Assembly: GCF_019279795.1 (NCBI RefSeq)
Contig: NC_056749.1
Location: 581,312,415 to 581,376,414, forward strand
Direction: 5' to 3'
DNA: 64,000 nt
From: Protopterus annectens
Lineage: Eukaryota; Chordata; Ceratodontiformes; Protopteridae
Below are positions 45,753 to 58,769 of the stretch, piece by piece. The notes beneath the pieces were generated by a model that made no database searches, was not told where the DNA came from, and saw only the letters and a list, made by a program, of their open reading frames with translations. The number at the start of each line of letters is the position of its first letter. The stretch's first letter is position 1. The position numbers and the translations under genes were made by a program.

Positions 45753-48284
45753 GACAACATAAAACAATGCTCTATATATCTTTCAGACTATGCAAACCAC
45801 ATTGCAGATGTTAGCAATTGTTTTCTTTGGTGTCATCTAAGATTTCGGCTGATATCATGCAATAGTTTGTAAGTCACTTGTTTTTCACTAGTATAAAGAA
45901 TAGTATGGAAACAGTGCATTTCCTCATAATGGCTGAAGACCAACAATGTTCTAGTAATATCTCCAATGTAATTCATTCCACATGCGCTGTGTTACTCAAT
46001 CTCCCACCTTGGTATTTCACAAGATGCCCTTCAGATATCCATAGTCACTTATAATCTGTAGGAAAAAAATATGAAACTATGCATAACAAGTGATTGACAA
46101 GGGTTAATATCTGCTATGCAGTACATTCTAGACATTCTCATTACTTTGATTTTTCTGCCCAGCATGTCATGCCCAACATTATTTTTAAGTCACGTGGTTC
46201 AGGTCATCTCCAAATAATACCAAGAGTCCATATGGAGCTATATTAGTAGCAAATGAAAATAATGCCAAACTAGAATATAAAGGTGCTGATGAGCTAAGCA
46301 GGTCATAATTTATTATATCCACAAACAAAACATACTCCAGCTACTCTCATTTGCTTTCAGATCAGATGCCCCACTCCCAAATGTCTACATTTTGAAGTAA
46401 CTCTCTCCAACATTAGGTGTCAGACACATTCTTCCTTATGTAGGACATACACATGCCCTAATTATTTTATGTGAGATACTAAGCTACTCACCCCGATCCC
46501 AAGTAGAAAATCAGAAAAAAGGGGATTGATGATGATTACTGGGCTGCTGGAAGTGTGGGTGTTTGTAGCGTTAAACTTTTTTATAGGCCCCCTGGTGTGT
46601 CTCTACACGACCATCAGCTGCGCAGTTCTGCTCCGATTGCTCCTATTGTTCCTTTCTCTTGTCCCTTGTACTGCTCCTAGTGCTTAGGCCAACTCATCTG
46701 CCAGAAGTTAGGGAAAGGGAAGAAGAAAAATGTAGCAGAGCTGGCAGACAGCAGAATTCCATATGTGATGCACTCCAGGGATTTCTGTTTAGAACCTAAC
46801 CTGCAAGTGATGATGTACTTGTGAGTGTGGCAGGCAGTGAGACATGGCCTGTAATTCTGCCTGCCCAAGACCCTAGAGCAGCCTTGTCTTCTTGGCCAAC
46901 CCTCATACTCAGCCCTACCATTTTGAGCCCTGGATTAAACAAGGGCTTAATGAGTAATCAATCTTAACCACCACAGCTCCCCCTCCCAAGATGGGCACAC
47001 TCAACCTCCTTGTCACTCCATTACTTAGAGAGATTGTTATGTGCATCCAAGATGCTTGGGGCCATGGCAAGGCTCCATCCCTGTATGCCAATAAAGCAGA
47101 TAGCAGCATTCACAAGCTTGAGAAACATGAAAGTCTGCACTAATCAGTGTATCATTAACTATTCCTAATAATGACAGCTGACAAAGATGTATGCAAGTGG
47201 GAGGCAGAGGCTATGTCTATCTTAGCCAAATGGCCAAGCCCTGCAATCATTCCAACAGGCCAGGTTTGCGTGTCCTCACAATCATGTACTTGAAATGGTT
47301 TTTAGTAAATTTTGTAGATTTACTGCTAACAATATAAAACCATCTTCTTATGAGCTATATGTTAGCAGCATTATAAGGACCGGAAGGAAAGCCATTTGAT
47401 TTGTTGCAGAGTGAAAAGTATCATTTTTAAATAATGTGCTAGTACATATGTATACTTTAACACATCATACTCTGAAGATCGCATCATTTTCCAGAAATGT
47501 TTTGCCTTACACTGGCTAAGTGATACTTCACACAGTGCAACAAATAGGCAGATAAACAGGACTCTTTTGTGCTTGTGCTTGGCCAATATCCCAGTTTCAT
47601 TTACATTCACGCCTGTCCTACCAGACTTGGATTTGGAGGAAGCAAAGTGCAAAAAAAAAATGGATGAGCGATTTATTTATTTAAATTTCCATGGTCTCTT
47701 TTCACAGGTGAATGGTGCTTACAAAGCAGCAAGCACTTGGGCCATGTTTAGTAGTGTTAACTAACACTTTTTCTGAACAATCTGGAGTTATTTCAAAAAC
47801 ACATTAAAAACTGATCTACAAAAATCCAGATGAACAATTATCTTTCCATTTAACAATGCTCAGTGTACTAATCCTTACACCTTTTAGAAACTGTGCAGCA
47901 TTACAAGTCACATTATCAATTTCTATCATATAGGAACATTCAGTTCATCTTCATTCTCTGGTAAAACCTCATCTGTATCTGCTATATCAGATGGAGACCA
48001 TTAAGAATCTGAAACTTGTTCTGAGTACCTATCGGGCTTTCCAGCCAAAAGTAGTAGTGCTTATTAAAACTGCAAACTTATATGCAATCTATAACATTAA
48101 AGAATACTTATGATCATCTACACCAAAACAGAAGACAAAAAAAACTCAAAACATACTTATTTGTTAACCAGATAAGTACACTGGTCCAAAGACCCTTTTC
48201 AGACATGACCCAAGGGAAGATGGCACAATTACAAAATCAAAAGTTATTGCTTATGGTATAGATCATTTTAAGTTCACAGTTGTT
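45753..48284. other. Unassigned
   Basis: No gene was recognised. The part at 46,590-47,130 is less AT-rich than the surroundings and may be an old repeat; its minus strand has gctgtggtggttaagattg, which is faintly tRNA-like. Open frames here show no known motif. Confidence 0.35.
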
Positions 48285-49066
48285 TAATAGGCAACCACCA
48301 CAAGGGCCTTTTAAAGCCTAGTCATGCATCCCAAATCTCTGAAAAGTTTTAGTACACGAGTGTAAGCAGGTTCTTGGGAGATAAAGCATTTACAGGCTGT
48401 CCATGTCCATTAGAGACATTGGTTCCAAATCAGGGATTCATTTCCTGTTCCTCAAATTGTCCACGTTACACTTTAATTGGGTAAGAGAGGAACTCTGCTT
48501 CACAGGGATGGGAGCTTGTTCCAGAGAAGGGGTAGTCTCTGGGATACATACCTGTCTCTGCAACATGTCCTAATTATATCACAGGCAAGGTTTAAGTCTT
48601 TATAACAGTTCATTCTCGTGCTATTTGTTTTTCAGAAATGCAGGCAATCCATCAGGGTGGAGTATGACAATGCCTTGTATGCCAGGCATAGATCTCCCCT
48701 AAACAGCTTATAAGAGGCAGAATACAGGGACAGGGCCCTGAGGCAGTAGCATAGGGCATGTTACCTATACCATACATTCTTTTAGTGAGGAACCTCTCTG
48801 GGCATTCAATTGCTGAATGTGCCTCGTTAGGTATATACCAAAGGGGGCATTGTGCTCAATGACATGTCTGATGGTTACCAAATAAAGTGGAACAATGACT
48901 TCCTTTGACCTAAATGCCATACCTTTGTTTATAAGTTGGCCAGCATAGAATGACTTTCTCCCTAACGTAAACACATGGTCAAATGCTAGATTACTGTCTA
49001 CATGTATATCCCGAAGTTCCTGACTACTAAGTCATCTCTTAGGGGTGTGTTATCAATATGATTTTG
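48285..49066 (-). mobile_element. 5'-truncated CR1 LINE, copy 4
   Basis: Homologous to 15,170-16,000 over its length. The frame at 48,765-48,974 reads GRKSFYAGQLINKGMAFRSK, EVIVPLYLVTIRHVIEHNA and GIYLTRHIQQL, the RT C-terminal region. The 3' octamer tail is lost. It ends just before a minisatellite. Confidence 0.8.
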
Positions 49067-49097
49067 AAACAAATACTGGAGAAGTTGTTTCTTCCAT

Positions 49098-49339
49098 AGC
49101 ACAGAACATGTAAGTCAGATGTGTACAGTGCAGTACGTGCATGGGTGTAAAGCACAGAACATGTAAGTCAGATGTGTACAGTGCAGTACGTACATGGGTG
49201 TAAAGCACAGAACATGTAAGTCAGATGTGTACATGGGTGTAAAGCACAGAACAGATGTGTACAGTGCAGTACGTACATGGGTGTAAAGCACAGAACATGT
49301 AAGTCAGATGTGTACAGTGCAGTACGTGCATGGGTGTAA
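49098..49339 (+). repeat. 53-bp minisatellite, five units
   Basis: Units start at 49,098, 49,151, 49,204, 49,243 and 49,287 and begin agcacagaacatgtaagtca. Units 1, 2 and 5 are 53 bp; unit 3 has lost 14 bp and unit 4 about 9 bp. One base (gtgc/gtac) differs between units. Confidence 0.97.
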
Positions 49340-50760
49340 ATCTCTTTCTTATGTAAGCCTTCTTGCTTATTACCTCACAAATTTGCCAATCCCCATGTAA
49401 CCAATGCAAGTGAAATTACAAAACCAAATACATTAGTCTTTCATTCAAGAGGTCATAATAACCTAATTACGTTGTTTATACCATCATCTTCATGTTACTA
49501 TTACATTTTGCATTAACAAAACCATAGTGCATTTAGCTCTCAAAGTCTGTGCCATTGCATTTATACAAATGTGATATAAAATCTCCACATTATGGCGAAT
49601 ATGAAAGAAGAGCAGTAAAGTACATAAAAAACTACTCAACACTGCAGTTTCCAACCAGTAATACCACAAATGTCTGCATCGGCATAGCTTCAGAAATAAA
49701 TGTTCCACTATTTTTTTTTTTTTACTTCATATGCAACTTTTATAAAAAAAACTTTCCAGTTTTAAATTGTACTTCACGTTGTTTAACTGTTATTCATAAG
49801 CAACCCTCCAGTAAAAAAATAAATAAATAAAAAGCCCTAACTTTTCCCCTTCCTTATTTTGTGTAGTCAGTGAAGATATCCCTCCTCCTGGTTCTCCCCA
49901 CATCATTTTGGCATAGAATCATAACAGGGAGAACATAACCAGTTGATAGATTTACCCAGCACCCAGCATGTACAACTATCACTTCATAATATTTAAATTT
50001 TCAGATATATAATTCTTTAAATATCCATCAGGCAATCTTATTTAATCTGCTATACTTTACTTTTTGCCCTCTTAGTTTTAATCATACATGATAAAGCTAA
50101 TTAAAAGCCTTGTCAGTGATGCATTCACATTTTGATTCAGTCACATAGAAATAGAATATATTATATATAGCAAATTGCACAGCAGCTTGGGTTATGCTGA
50201 TGCCCCTTTTATCTGTAAAAAAGTACAAAATCCCCCAACTCAAAGCATATAGCTTTATAGTCCATACTACCATAGCAAATACACATGTTGTACTTCTAAG
50301 CCTTCACAGACAATACATTTACAAAAAAAAAAAAAAAAACAGCTCTAACCAATCTACCTTCATAAAATACATATTTAAGCCATTTTACTGTTATTACTTA
50401 TCTCCCGTTCTCCGTCCCATATTTACAAAGTCCAAGCATATATTATGCTTGTTAGCTAACCCTTAAATCACTCTGCAATAGTTTGCGTACCTCACCACCT
50501 CCCCTATTTGTAGATGTCTCCTTACGATTATGACAGAGTTCAACAGTAATAACCTCCCTCATTTCTGCCTCTGCATAATCACTTACTTAATCCTTCCTTG
50601 TGAAGCACACATTAATCAGATTATGTCGCTTCCAATAGAAAATGGAGATCCAGAATAATCCTAAAACTGGCTTCCTGCCCATACCATTTATACAAAATAT
50701 AAGGAATGTATGCACAAAACTTAGTAGACATTCTTGTATCCTTATCCATAATTTTTCTTC
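49340..50760. other. No recognised feature
   Basis: AT-rich sequence with A-runs near 50,323-50,339 and T-runs near 49,711-49,722. No motif was found. Confidence 0.35.
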
Positions 50761-50762
50761 TT

Positions 50763-50812
50763 CAGAGGAGGCCCAGGAAGGAAAGTTCTACACGCAGATT
50801 TAGAGAGATCAA
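50763..50812 (-). repeat. Possible LINE tail fragment
   Basis: The plus strand reads cagaggaggcccaggaagga followed by aagttctacacgcagattt, similar to the LINE tail at 37.8 kb and 32.9 kb. Short and isolated. Confidence 0.35.
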
Positions 50813-52507
50813 AACAGGCATTCAGAGTAGTGGTCCAAATGCTTTTAGCATACAGTATACTCATGTATATAAATATGTAAAAAGTCACTTGTTACATATT
50901 TCATAATCAGAGATATTACAGGTGTAGATGTTGTGAAGGAACAGTTTTTTAATGAGTGAGATGATTTTGGTACTGTAATACAGAAAAAAAAAGATGACAT
51001 AAACAAAGTTGGTAGCAGTGGTCCCTTATGTCTCCATACAAGCACAAATGTAAACAGCTCAAGCAATAAGCAAATTGTCATGTGTGACTAACACTTCCCA
51101 TTGCAAACAAGTACAGAGAAAATGCTTCACCTGTGTATCCATAAGAGCAATCCAATGTAGATACAACAGTTAAAGGATTCAATCTGCCAACGAACTAAGC
51201 ATTTTTTCACAGGACAAGTTCCCAAACTCTCACATTTCTACATACCAACTCTACAGTTGCACAAAGAAAAGGGGGAAAATCCCCAAAAATAAAGGAATCA
51301 CTCTTTGTGAGGCTTTTAAGGGCACACACAGGGATTTTCCATGGAAAATACAGGAGTTTAGCTTTGAGAGTTGTGCCCTCATCCAGTAGGACCTTGAAGG
51401 ACTGTAGGATAACCAGGTAAAATAAATATCGGTCCTGCTAAAATGAGCTAGGTGCTGTAGGTAAACATTTTGCAGGGCTGCAAGGCACACCATAGTTTCT
51501 GATCAGTAGGATGCTTCTGAATCTTGGTATCAATAAATTGTTGCAGGAATTACAATAACACTAAGTAGCTATACAAAAAAAATACCAGAGCTATACTAGA
51601 GATGGCATACTTAAAAACAAGTAAAAACACAGTTAAAGAAAATTAGACCCCGTGCCATGCCCTTGTTCATTGCAAATAAAATGGTATGACTGCAACAAGG
51701 GCACTTCTTTCAGGCCACAGACTGTCATAGTATAAATCATTAAAATTACTAAATAGTTAAGTATGAGAAAGTTTGTATGTCAGAAGTGTGCATTCAGGGG
51801 AAATATAAGCCAAAGTCCAATGAGCAATGACCAAAGAGCCCCAAGAGGAGCATATGAGAGCCAGAGTGCCATGCACACCTCCTCAGGCATTACTGTTCTT
51901 ACAGAACAGGCAGCATTTTTATATGTTTTATAGTTAAACTGTTGTCTTCTTTTGTGTTTTGTTGCAAAATAATGTGTTTGAATTAGATGAAACATGAATT
52001 TCAAATACAAACGAGACATTTCTAAAAGTATTGTGCCTTTGGCTGCTACTGTATTTATGGCAAACATGATGTGGATAGATGTCATGAAAAGATACAAGGC
52101 ATCTTAAGTTACACTGAAATACTAATTAAATATCTGTATCAAATAATCAGCAATACTGTGCTATGTTTTATTTTATTATCAAAGCATAACAGTTATAAAC
52201 AAATCAAAGTATGAACCCTTCCACTGCCCATCTGGAGCCAATTAAAACCACATGAACATAAAGACCATGCATTCTGGTCAGAGACAGTATGTTGGCTTAG
52301 TAGACATCATTAAGCCAACAATAAGGAATGAGACATACTCAGGACAGCTGTTAGACACAACCCAAAGGATAATGGCAATATAGCCCTTGGTGTATATGTT
52401 AGCATTTGTTCTGTGTATACCACCCTCAAAGCTTTATTACTGCTCCAAAATGGATGCATATATTAACATTTTAACACATAAAAAGGATATATAATAAAAA
52501 GACATTT
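50813..52507. other. No recognised feature
   Basis: AT-rich DNA without a recognised repeat or coding motif. Confidence 0.35.
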
Positions 52508-52514
52508 TATATAT

Positions 52515-52609
<95 letters not shown>
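52508..52609. repeat. (AT)n microsatellite
   Basis: About 100 bp of almost pure TA repeats, with one break (ataatata) near 52,525-52,531. Confidence 0.97.
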
Positions 52610-52613
<4 letters not shown>

Positions 52614-53052
52614 TGATATTATATATGTACCACGCATACTGCCTAAAGGGTTACTGCTGTTTAAATACATAAATCCAGATGTCACCTTATAAGTTTAAGT
52701 AAAAAAATAAATGTTCTACTGCATTTTATGTAATATCATAAAGTTGTGTCAAGTTTGAGATATAAATATTAGACATGCTAAAATATGTATTTAGAATGCA
52801 TTCTGCTGAAAATCATTACTGCCATCCTACCACTGTCCAGAAAAAAAAATCAGCTTTACATCAAAAATGACAAGACTGCCAAATATGTGATTTAAAGTGC
52901 ACTGCCTCAAACCAGGGCGTTTCCCAGTGTGCCCTGCATGCAGTTTGGATGGTGAATGGTAAATAAGATGCTCATGCTGCCAGCTGTGTGTGTGGAGAAA
53001 AACCCTGCCAATGACAAAGGTAAACCAAGATTAATTAGCAGCCTGCGTGGAT

Positions 53053-53422
53053 GTACGAGCCAACAGGGGAGGATGGGAGTGAGCATATGTTGCCAGCTTG
53101 CCTGTCCTAGAGGGAGAGCGGCAGATCTGACTCACCACTTTGATATCTAATGGGAGCTCCAGATGTTGCTCCTGTGGAGAATAAGTCAAGGACACAAACA
53201 CTAACTGCACATATGTACAGACCAGCAGATTCAGTGTGTACGAGCCAACAGGGGAGGATGGGAGTGAGCATATGTTGCCAGCTTGCCTGTCCTAGAGGGA
53301 GAGCGGCAGATCTGGCTCACCACTTTGATATCTAATGGGAGCTCCAGATGTTGCTCCTGTGGAGAATAAGTCAAGGACACAAACACTAACCGCACATATG
53401 TACAGACCAGCAGATTCAGTGT
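53053..53422 (+). repeat. 185-bp tandem duplication
   Basis: Two head-to-tail copies (53,053-53,237 and 53,238-53,422) start gtacgagccaacaggggagg. They differ at about two positions, for example gatctgactc against gatctggctc. The unit is gene-like in GC content compared with its flanks, but its open frames have no known motif. Confidence 0.96.
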
Positions 53423-55032
53423 GCAGAAAAAAACTCCTCGTAACAGCAGAATTCAGGTTTCCTCCCACATTCCAAAGGCGAGAGGTAGGTAGACTGGCAA
53501 ATTGTCCTAAGGTTTGTGTGCAGTAAAGGAAATGCTTGCAATCCACTTTTGTTCTCCCACACCCTACTTAATAAATTCATAAGCAGAGATAGATGGACTT
53601 CCAAATATTCAAAGGGCTCCCATCATGAACTGTTACAATGTGGTGCAATTTAATTGAGAATGGCAGTTTTGCAGGGACTAAGGAAAATTACCTTCCAGAA
53701 GAGATTCTCAATGAATGTGTCATAGTTATGTCATGAAGATCCTTAGACAGCATGTTGAAAGTGTGGGCTTAAAATGTTCAGAAACAGCTAAGTTATAATC
53801 ACTTATTTAAAGGCTTGTAAAACAAAAATACAAGTTTGGTTATCCAGTTCACCAGTGTTTGCTACCACCTTGTGAACAGCACAGACAAGTCTTGGGTGCA
53901 GTTAAGTTTTCACAACTCTAGTTAACTTTAAGTAAAGGATGGGTTGAGTGGTGGTGCAGTCTACTGAACAGCCATTGCAATTGACACTAAGGAACATCTT
54001 TCTTTATTTTAAGAAAAAAGGATAGCAAGACTGTAATAAGAATGAATGATACTGGAGAACCTGGCATCACTGAGAATAAACAGAATAATCTCATTGAAGG
54101 GGGGCTAGAACCCCCCCACCCACCCACCATGTAAATTGAGAACGTTTGGTTTGTGAAGACAAAAGGCTATTTTCTTTATTTCAAATGGAAAAACAAGAAA
54201 ATAACCACAAGAAGAAGCTAGGGCTGTCATCATTTCAAGTGCCCAAAGTGGGGAATTTGCTACCTAAATGTGTGATTTTGCATGACATACCATATGCACA
54301 ACCAGTGCAAAGGAGTGGACTTTGTTTTTGCCAAAATAAAAGCTCAGTCATGAAGAATACAAGCTGTATGTTATTTCATACCATATCAAGATGCATGAAT
54401 GCAAAATAATTGCTTTATGAAAATATTAAATTTAAGAAAATATTTTTTGCCTTAAATTCTCAGGACATTTTCCATTTTTAATGTTTTTCAGCTGACATAA
54501 CTGCCCAGATAGGGACTATTCTGCACAAAGAGGGAGAGGTGGTAACCCTACAAGGAACCTGACACTGGGAATTAGGAAACTGCCCACCTATGTAACTGGA
54601 GGAACAACAAATTACTCACACTGGGAGATGGGATACCACTTTACTCTAAATACACATGGATAAGGAAGGCTGGTGTGTCCAGTCAGAGGAAGCATGCAGG
54701 TTTATACTTGCTGTACCAGAATTCTCAGTGAATTGTATATCCTTTAACCAGTTTCCATATGGTTTCTTTAATCTTAAAGCCATCTGCACAGAGATCAATG
54801 CATTACTTCTGCAGATGTCAATTCAATATAGCAAACTGAGTTTCTAAGGAAAACTCAAACATTCTTACTGGCAAATGACCACTATACTTCTCAAAAAGTA
54901 GTATTGACCAGGGGCAAATCATTACCCTGCCATCAGTCTTGTAACAAGACTGGCATCTACTTTCTTCTACTCCTGCCAATGGCCTTGCTACAAATGATGC
55001 TTCCTACAGTTTATAACCTAAATTAAATGTGG
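53423..55032. other. Mostly unassigned
   Basis: The start (caggtttcctcccacattcc at about 53,454) recalls a SINE body. A small G/C-run hairpin lies at 54,097-54,120. No gene was recognised. Confidence 0.35.
54501..54552 (-). repeat. Short dispersed repeat (gttgccacct type), copy A
   Basis: The minus strand reads tagggttaccacctctccct then ctttgtgcagaatagtccct. It matches 57,797-57,846 on the plus strand, which reads gttgccacctgtctctttgc. The family is not named with certainty. Confidence 0.45.
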
Positions 55033-55135
55033 TAAAAATGCATTCGTAGCCCATGAGAGTGAACCATTTATTAGGAAAACACATTATTATTCCCAATAAA
55101 CCGTTCATTCTCATCTGGGCTGCGAATGTATTTTA
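55033..55135. repeat. Short inverted repeat
   Basis: The sequence aaaatgcattcgtagcccat at 55,035 is mirrored at the other side by atgggct-like gggctgcgaatgtatttta ending near 55,135. Arms are about 38 bp and imperfect, with a loop of about 24 bp. It may be a small foldback or MITE. Confidence 0.7.
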
Positions 55136-55948
55136 TCCTGGAATTGGCTTACCACTACCTCGTTTAGTCTAGGTTATTAGTATGTTTCTACAAGGTTGTG
55201 GCCTACTTTTTAGCATGGCTATACCACCATTTAATCTTTTCTTAATCTTTTATTTTAGACTCTTGTTGAAGAATCAGAATCTTCATCATATTGCCCCTGC
55301 ATTCAGCATATATTTTTGTCTCTTTTCCTCCACTGTCTGTCACCCATTAGCCTCCTCCCAAGCAATTATCCCATTTGTCCATCACCAGGGCAAGGGTCAA
55401 CAGGGAAGGTACACCATTCAGGCAAAGATTGTGGGGGTTGTACTTTTTTCCTTATTTTCTCCCTGATCCTAACTTTTGCACACTCAGATAGATGCCAGGG
55501 AGAAGAATGCAAATGGGCATCCATGGAAACTATCCTCTCACTTCTGCAAGGGGTATTTGCAAAAGGCTCTGGCCCTCCACTCAGAGCATGCACAGTAGTC
55601 TCTCTATTCTCCTCATCATGGAGATCACATCAACCAGTGCGCACCTGACTGCAATGAGAACCTGATCAAACCCTCCATTCCACTTCAATCTCCCTCCTTG
55701 CCTGACTCCTCCAGTGTCAGGGTTGTTAATCAAATATTGATTCCCAGAGTCACAGTGAGAACTTCATCCCTGTGCAGCATGAATTCAGACATCAATCACC
55801 CCATCTTCCATCGGTTTCTCCAAACTGTAAAACAGTCAAATTTATAGAGCTGTATAGCTTTTCTTCGTCTCCAAACATTCTTTCGATTCTACTCCTCTTA
55901 AATAATTTCTTCACTTAAGTAGAAGAGCTGAGAGGAGGTCGGAAAAGT

Positions 55949-56692
55949 TATCTCAGAAAAGGAAATCAATACAGGTGAGAGATTTAGTAGCCTGGTGTAA
56001 ATATGTGCTTGGAGGCACTGGAAGAAAGTAGATGTTGATGTTCATACAAGACTGGTTTCTGTACAGTAATCTGGGTTGGGTAAGAACAAATAAAAGATCA
56101 ATTCCTTTATTTTATGCGGGGGGGGGGGCAGAACTGCACATGAGAACTGCACTAATGGCCATGACATAGATGTCTGAGCAATATCCCAGTATAAGTGAAA
56201 AATCTGTAACAAGAAGTGCTAACCATTGGTGGGGAGAGCGCATCCAGCATAACTGAAATGTTAAACTTTACCATAGTTAGAGATGGAGGAATTCTACTGC
56301 TTGCTGAGATTGGACAAAAAGGTTTGCATTTGCAGTGGCACATCTACAGGCAATGTTCTTGTTGGTCAGTTTGTAAATGACTTTTTTAACATCTGAAGAC
56401 ATTTAAAGCACTGTTTGCAAGAGTGCAAATCAATACAAAATAAAGTGTCATATGTGATTAGCCTTGATCCATTTTTTGTGAATAAAGATGGCACTCCTGA
56501 ATATTCATGCTAACAAACAATCAGCACTCACTCCCAAATTAAAAAAAATCAGTTCTTACCCAACCCAGATTACTGTACAGCAACCAGTCTTATATGAACA
56601 TCAACATTTGCTTTCTTCCAGTGCCTCCAGGAACATATTTACACCAGGCTACTAAATCTCTCACCTGTATTGATTTCCTTTTCTGAGATACC
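55949..56692. repeat. Foldback: 140-bp inverted repeats, 450-bp spacer
   Basis: The segment 55,949-56,097 recurs inverted at 56,552-56,692 with high identity: ctcagaaaaggaaatcaata against its complement tattgatttccttttctgag, and taatctgggttgggtaagaa against its complement. The spacer has a run of nine G at 56,119-56,127. No coding motif. It may be two copies of one repeat or a single foldback element. Confidence 0.85.
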
Positions 56693-57122
56693 TTTTGCTT
56701 CGAGTACTTCTGTTTCATTACTAGTCTTACTACATTAACAGCATGCATCATTATTGGGCATAGTGAATTAAAAACACCTATAAGCCAACACTTAGAAGAT
56801 GCTCACTACCTTTCAAATTGCAAGTAGTACTCAAATCCATAAATCTTTGGCCGTCCTGAAACCAGAACAATCCTATATGTGTCCCTAGAAAAACATGATA
56901 GTTACTTCCTTAACAGTAATTCTACTTATCAGATTCTGATCCAGCCATCGCCTGGAACCTGTTTTTGCTTTACTAATTTCCCTCAAGAAATAAGCAAATA
57001 GGAAGTCAAACCTACACCTAAATTTTATTTTTATATAACTTCAGTATAAAGCACTTAATTTTTTGCTATGTAAAAAATATAATTTCAAATTTCTGTCACT
57101 GTTAACCATTGTAATATGCTCC

Positions 57123-57204
57123 AAAACACCCAAGCCTACAGTACTCTAAAAACAGTACAAGCAAAAACACCCAAGCCCACAATACTCTAAAAAAATACGA
57201 GTTG
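57123..57204 (+). repeat. 41-bp tandem duplication
   Basis: Two units containing aaaacacccaagcctacagt and aaaacacccaagcccacaat lie head to tail. Confidence 0.8.
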
Positions 57205-57796
57205 CACCCCTTCTCAAAATGTTAACTAGTGCTTATAGTTCTACATCAAAATTCACAGAGCTTCTTACCTGACTCTCCTAAATAAAGTACCTGTCAGGAA
57301 GTGAATCTGCAGTCCTAATGGAATTCAACTTCACAGCATTACTCTTCTCTAAGGAATGTCTCAGCCAAATCCTGCACCTGGTCTCACCTCTTCCTTTTGC
57401 AACACTCATTTTTGTCCCCCTCCTACACAGTTCACATTCTCTGTCCCAGGAATCATCGAGCATCTCTTTCTATCCACTGCTAAGTAAAGGCTGTTTGCCA
57501 TTTCTGATTTCTGTCTGATAACTTTTTTAATCACCCATCTTGCTTACCTGGACACTTTCTAAGATATTCTTCTAGAAGCATGATTGGTGTGTGTAGTTGT
57601 AAAGGTATGGATTTGGAAGCTGTGGCAACATTGTGGACACCCATGCAACAAAAAGCCACACAGGTGAACCTGCTTAAGTGAAAACCACCAGCATGGAGGT
57701 CCTGATTCATTCTACTAATTTTAAAATGCAAAAATGTTATTGACAGCAGCAAGTCAGTGAAGATATGAAGTAATGAACTCTGTGTTGTAAAAACAT

Positions 57797-57846
57797 GTGG
57801 GGTTGCCACCTGTCTCTTTGCGCAGGCAGTCCCTATTTGGACAGTT
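57797..57846 (+). repeat. Short dispersed repeat (gttgccacct type), copy B
   Basis: Plus-strand partner of 54,501-54,552. Shared words are gttgccacct, ctctttg, gcag and agtccctat. Confidence 0.45.
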
Positions 57847-58397
57847 CTATCCTGCAAAAAAAAAGAGCACCCAAAACCACAGTTGACTTTACTGTAGCTA
57901 CACAAAAAACATAAATGTTTATGCACCTCCATGGAATAAAATCAGCTGTAGATTTGGACACACTGTTTTTAATTAGATGCATTTTTTTAATTGTAACTTA
58001 ATTTATTAATTTGTCAACTAAGTAAATTATCAAGTTTGGATTTTTTTGTCCATTGCCCAGGCTGTTAAGGAAAGGGAAAATGCTATATGTACATGGGTTC
58101 CATACACTGAATTAAAGACACAGCTGGTCCAATGTTTTCAGCTGTGTTTTGATCCATGAAACAGAAAAAAATTCAGAAAATATTGCACGGCTCATAGAAA
58201 TGTGCTGGCTTTTACCTGTGAATATGTCATTTCCCCACTGTTCTGCTAATTCAGAGAAGCTATATATAGAGAATAACAGGAGTGTGGGAGATGCAAGGGG
58301 CTTGGTCCTCCACAAAAGATATATTGGTAGTGGTGCTTTTGTGTGTTTGTATGTGTTTTGTGGTGGATTTGTGTATTCATTTTTGTGGTATTTGAAT

Positions 58398-58505
58398 CTC
58401 TTCCTCTCTCTGTCTCAGTTTCTGCCTCTGTCTCTCAGTCTTTCTCTCTGTCTCTGTGTCTCTGTCTGTCTCTCTGTCTGTCTGTCTCTCTGTCTCTGTC
58501 TGGTA
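58398..58505. repeat. (CTCTGT)n-type pyrimidine tract
   Basis: A pyrimidine-rich run of ctctgtctgt-like words on the plus strand. Confidence 0.9.
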
Positions 58506-58678
58506 TGGTGTATTTGAATGGAAACAGTGTACAAATGTGTTTCAACTGAATGTATAATGCATGGAACATGGATGGTAATGTATAACAAGCTGAATGTGTG
58601 ATTGATTTTTTGATCGCCATTGTTAAAAATCAAGATTGCTATATTAACCAATATAAACTCATACATAGATATGTGCGT

Positions 58679-58747
<69 letters not shown>
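58679..58747. repeat. (CA)n microsatellite
   Basis: About 34 uninterrupted CA units. Confidence 0.97.
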
Positions 58748-58748
<1 letters not shown>

Positions 58749-58769
58749 CTATATGGGCTGTTTACAGCG

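Noticed and set aside
46677..47109. Possible exon in the GC-richer stretch at 46.6-47.1 kb
   Set aside because: No domain, no convincing splice-site pair and only short frames; an old repeat is likelier.
44148..49339. CRISPR-like array in the minisatellites
   Set aside because: Units are contiguous with no spacers of differing sequence, and the DNA is vertebrate.
52437..52685. Open frame with long Ile-Tyr run
   Set aside because: Translation of the (AT)n microsatellite.
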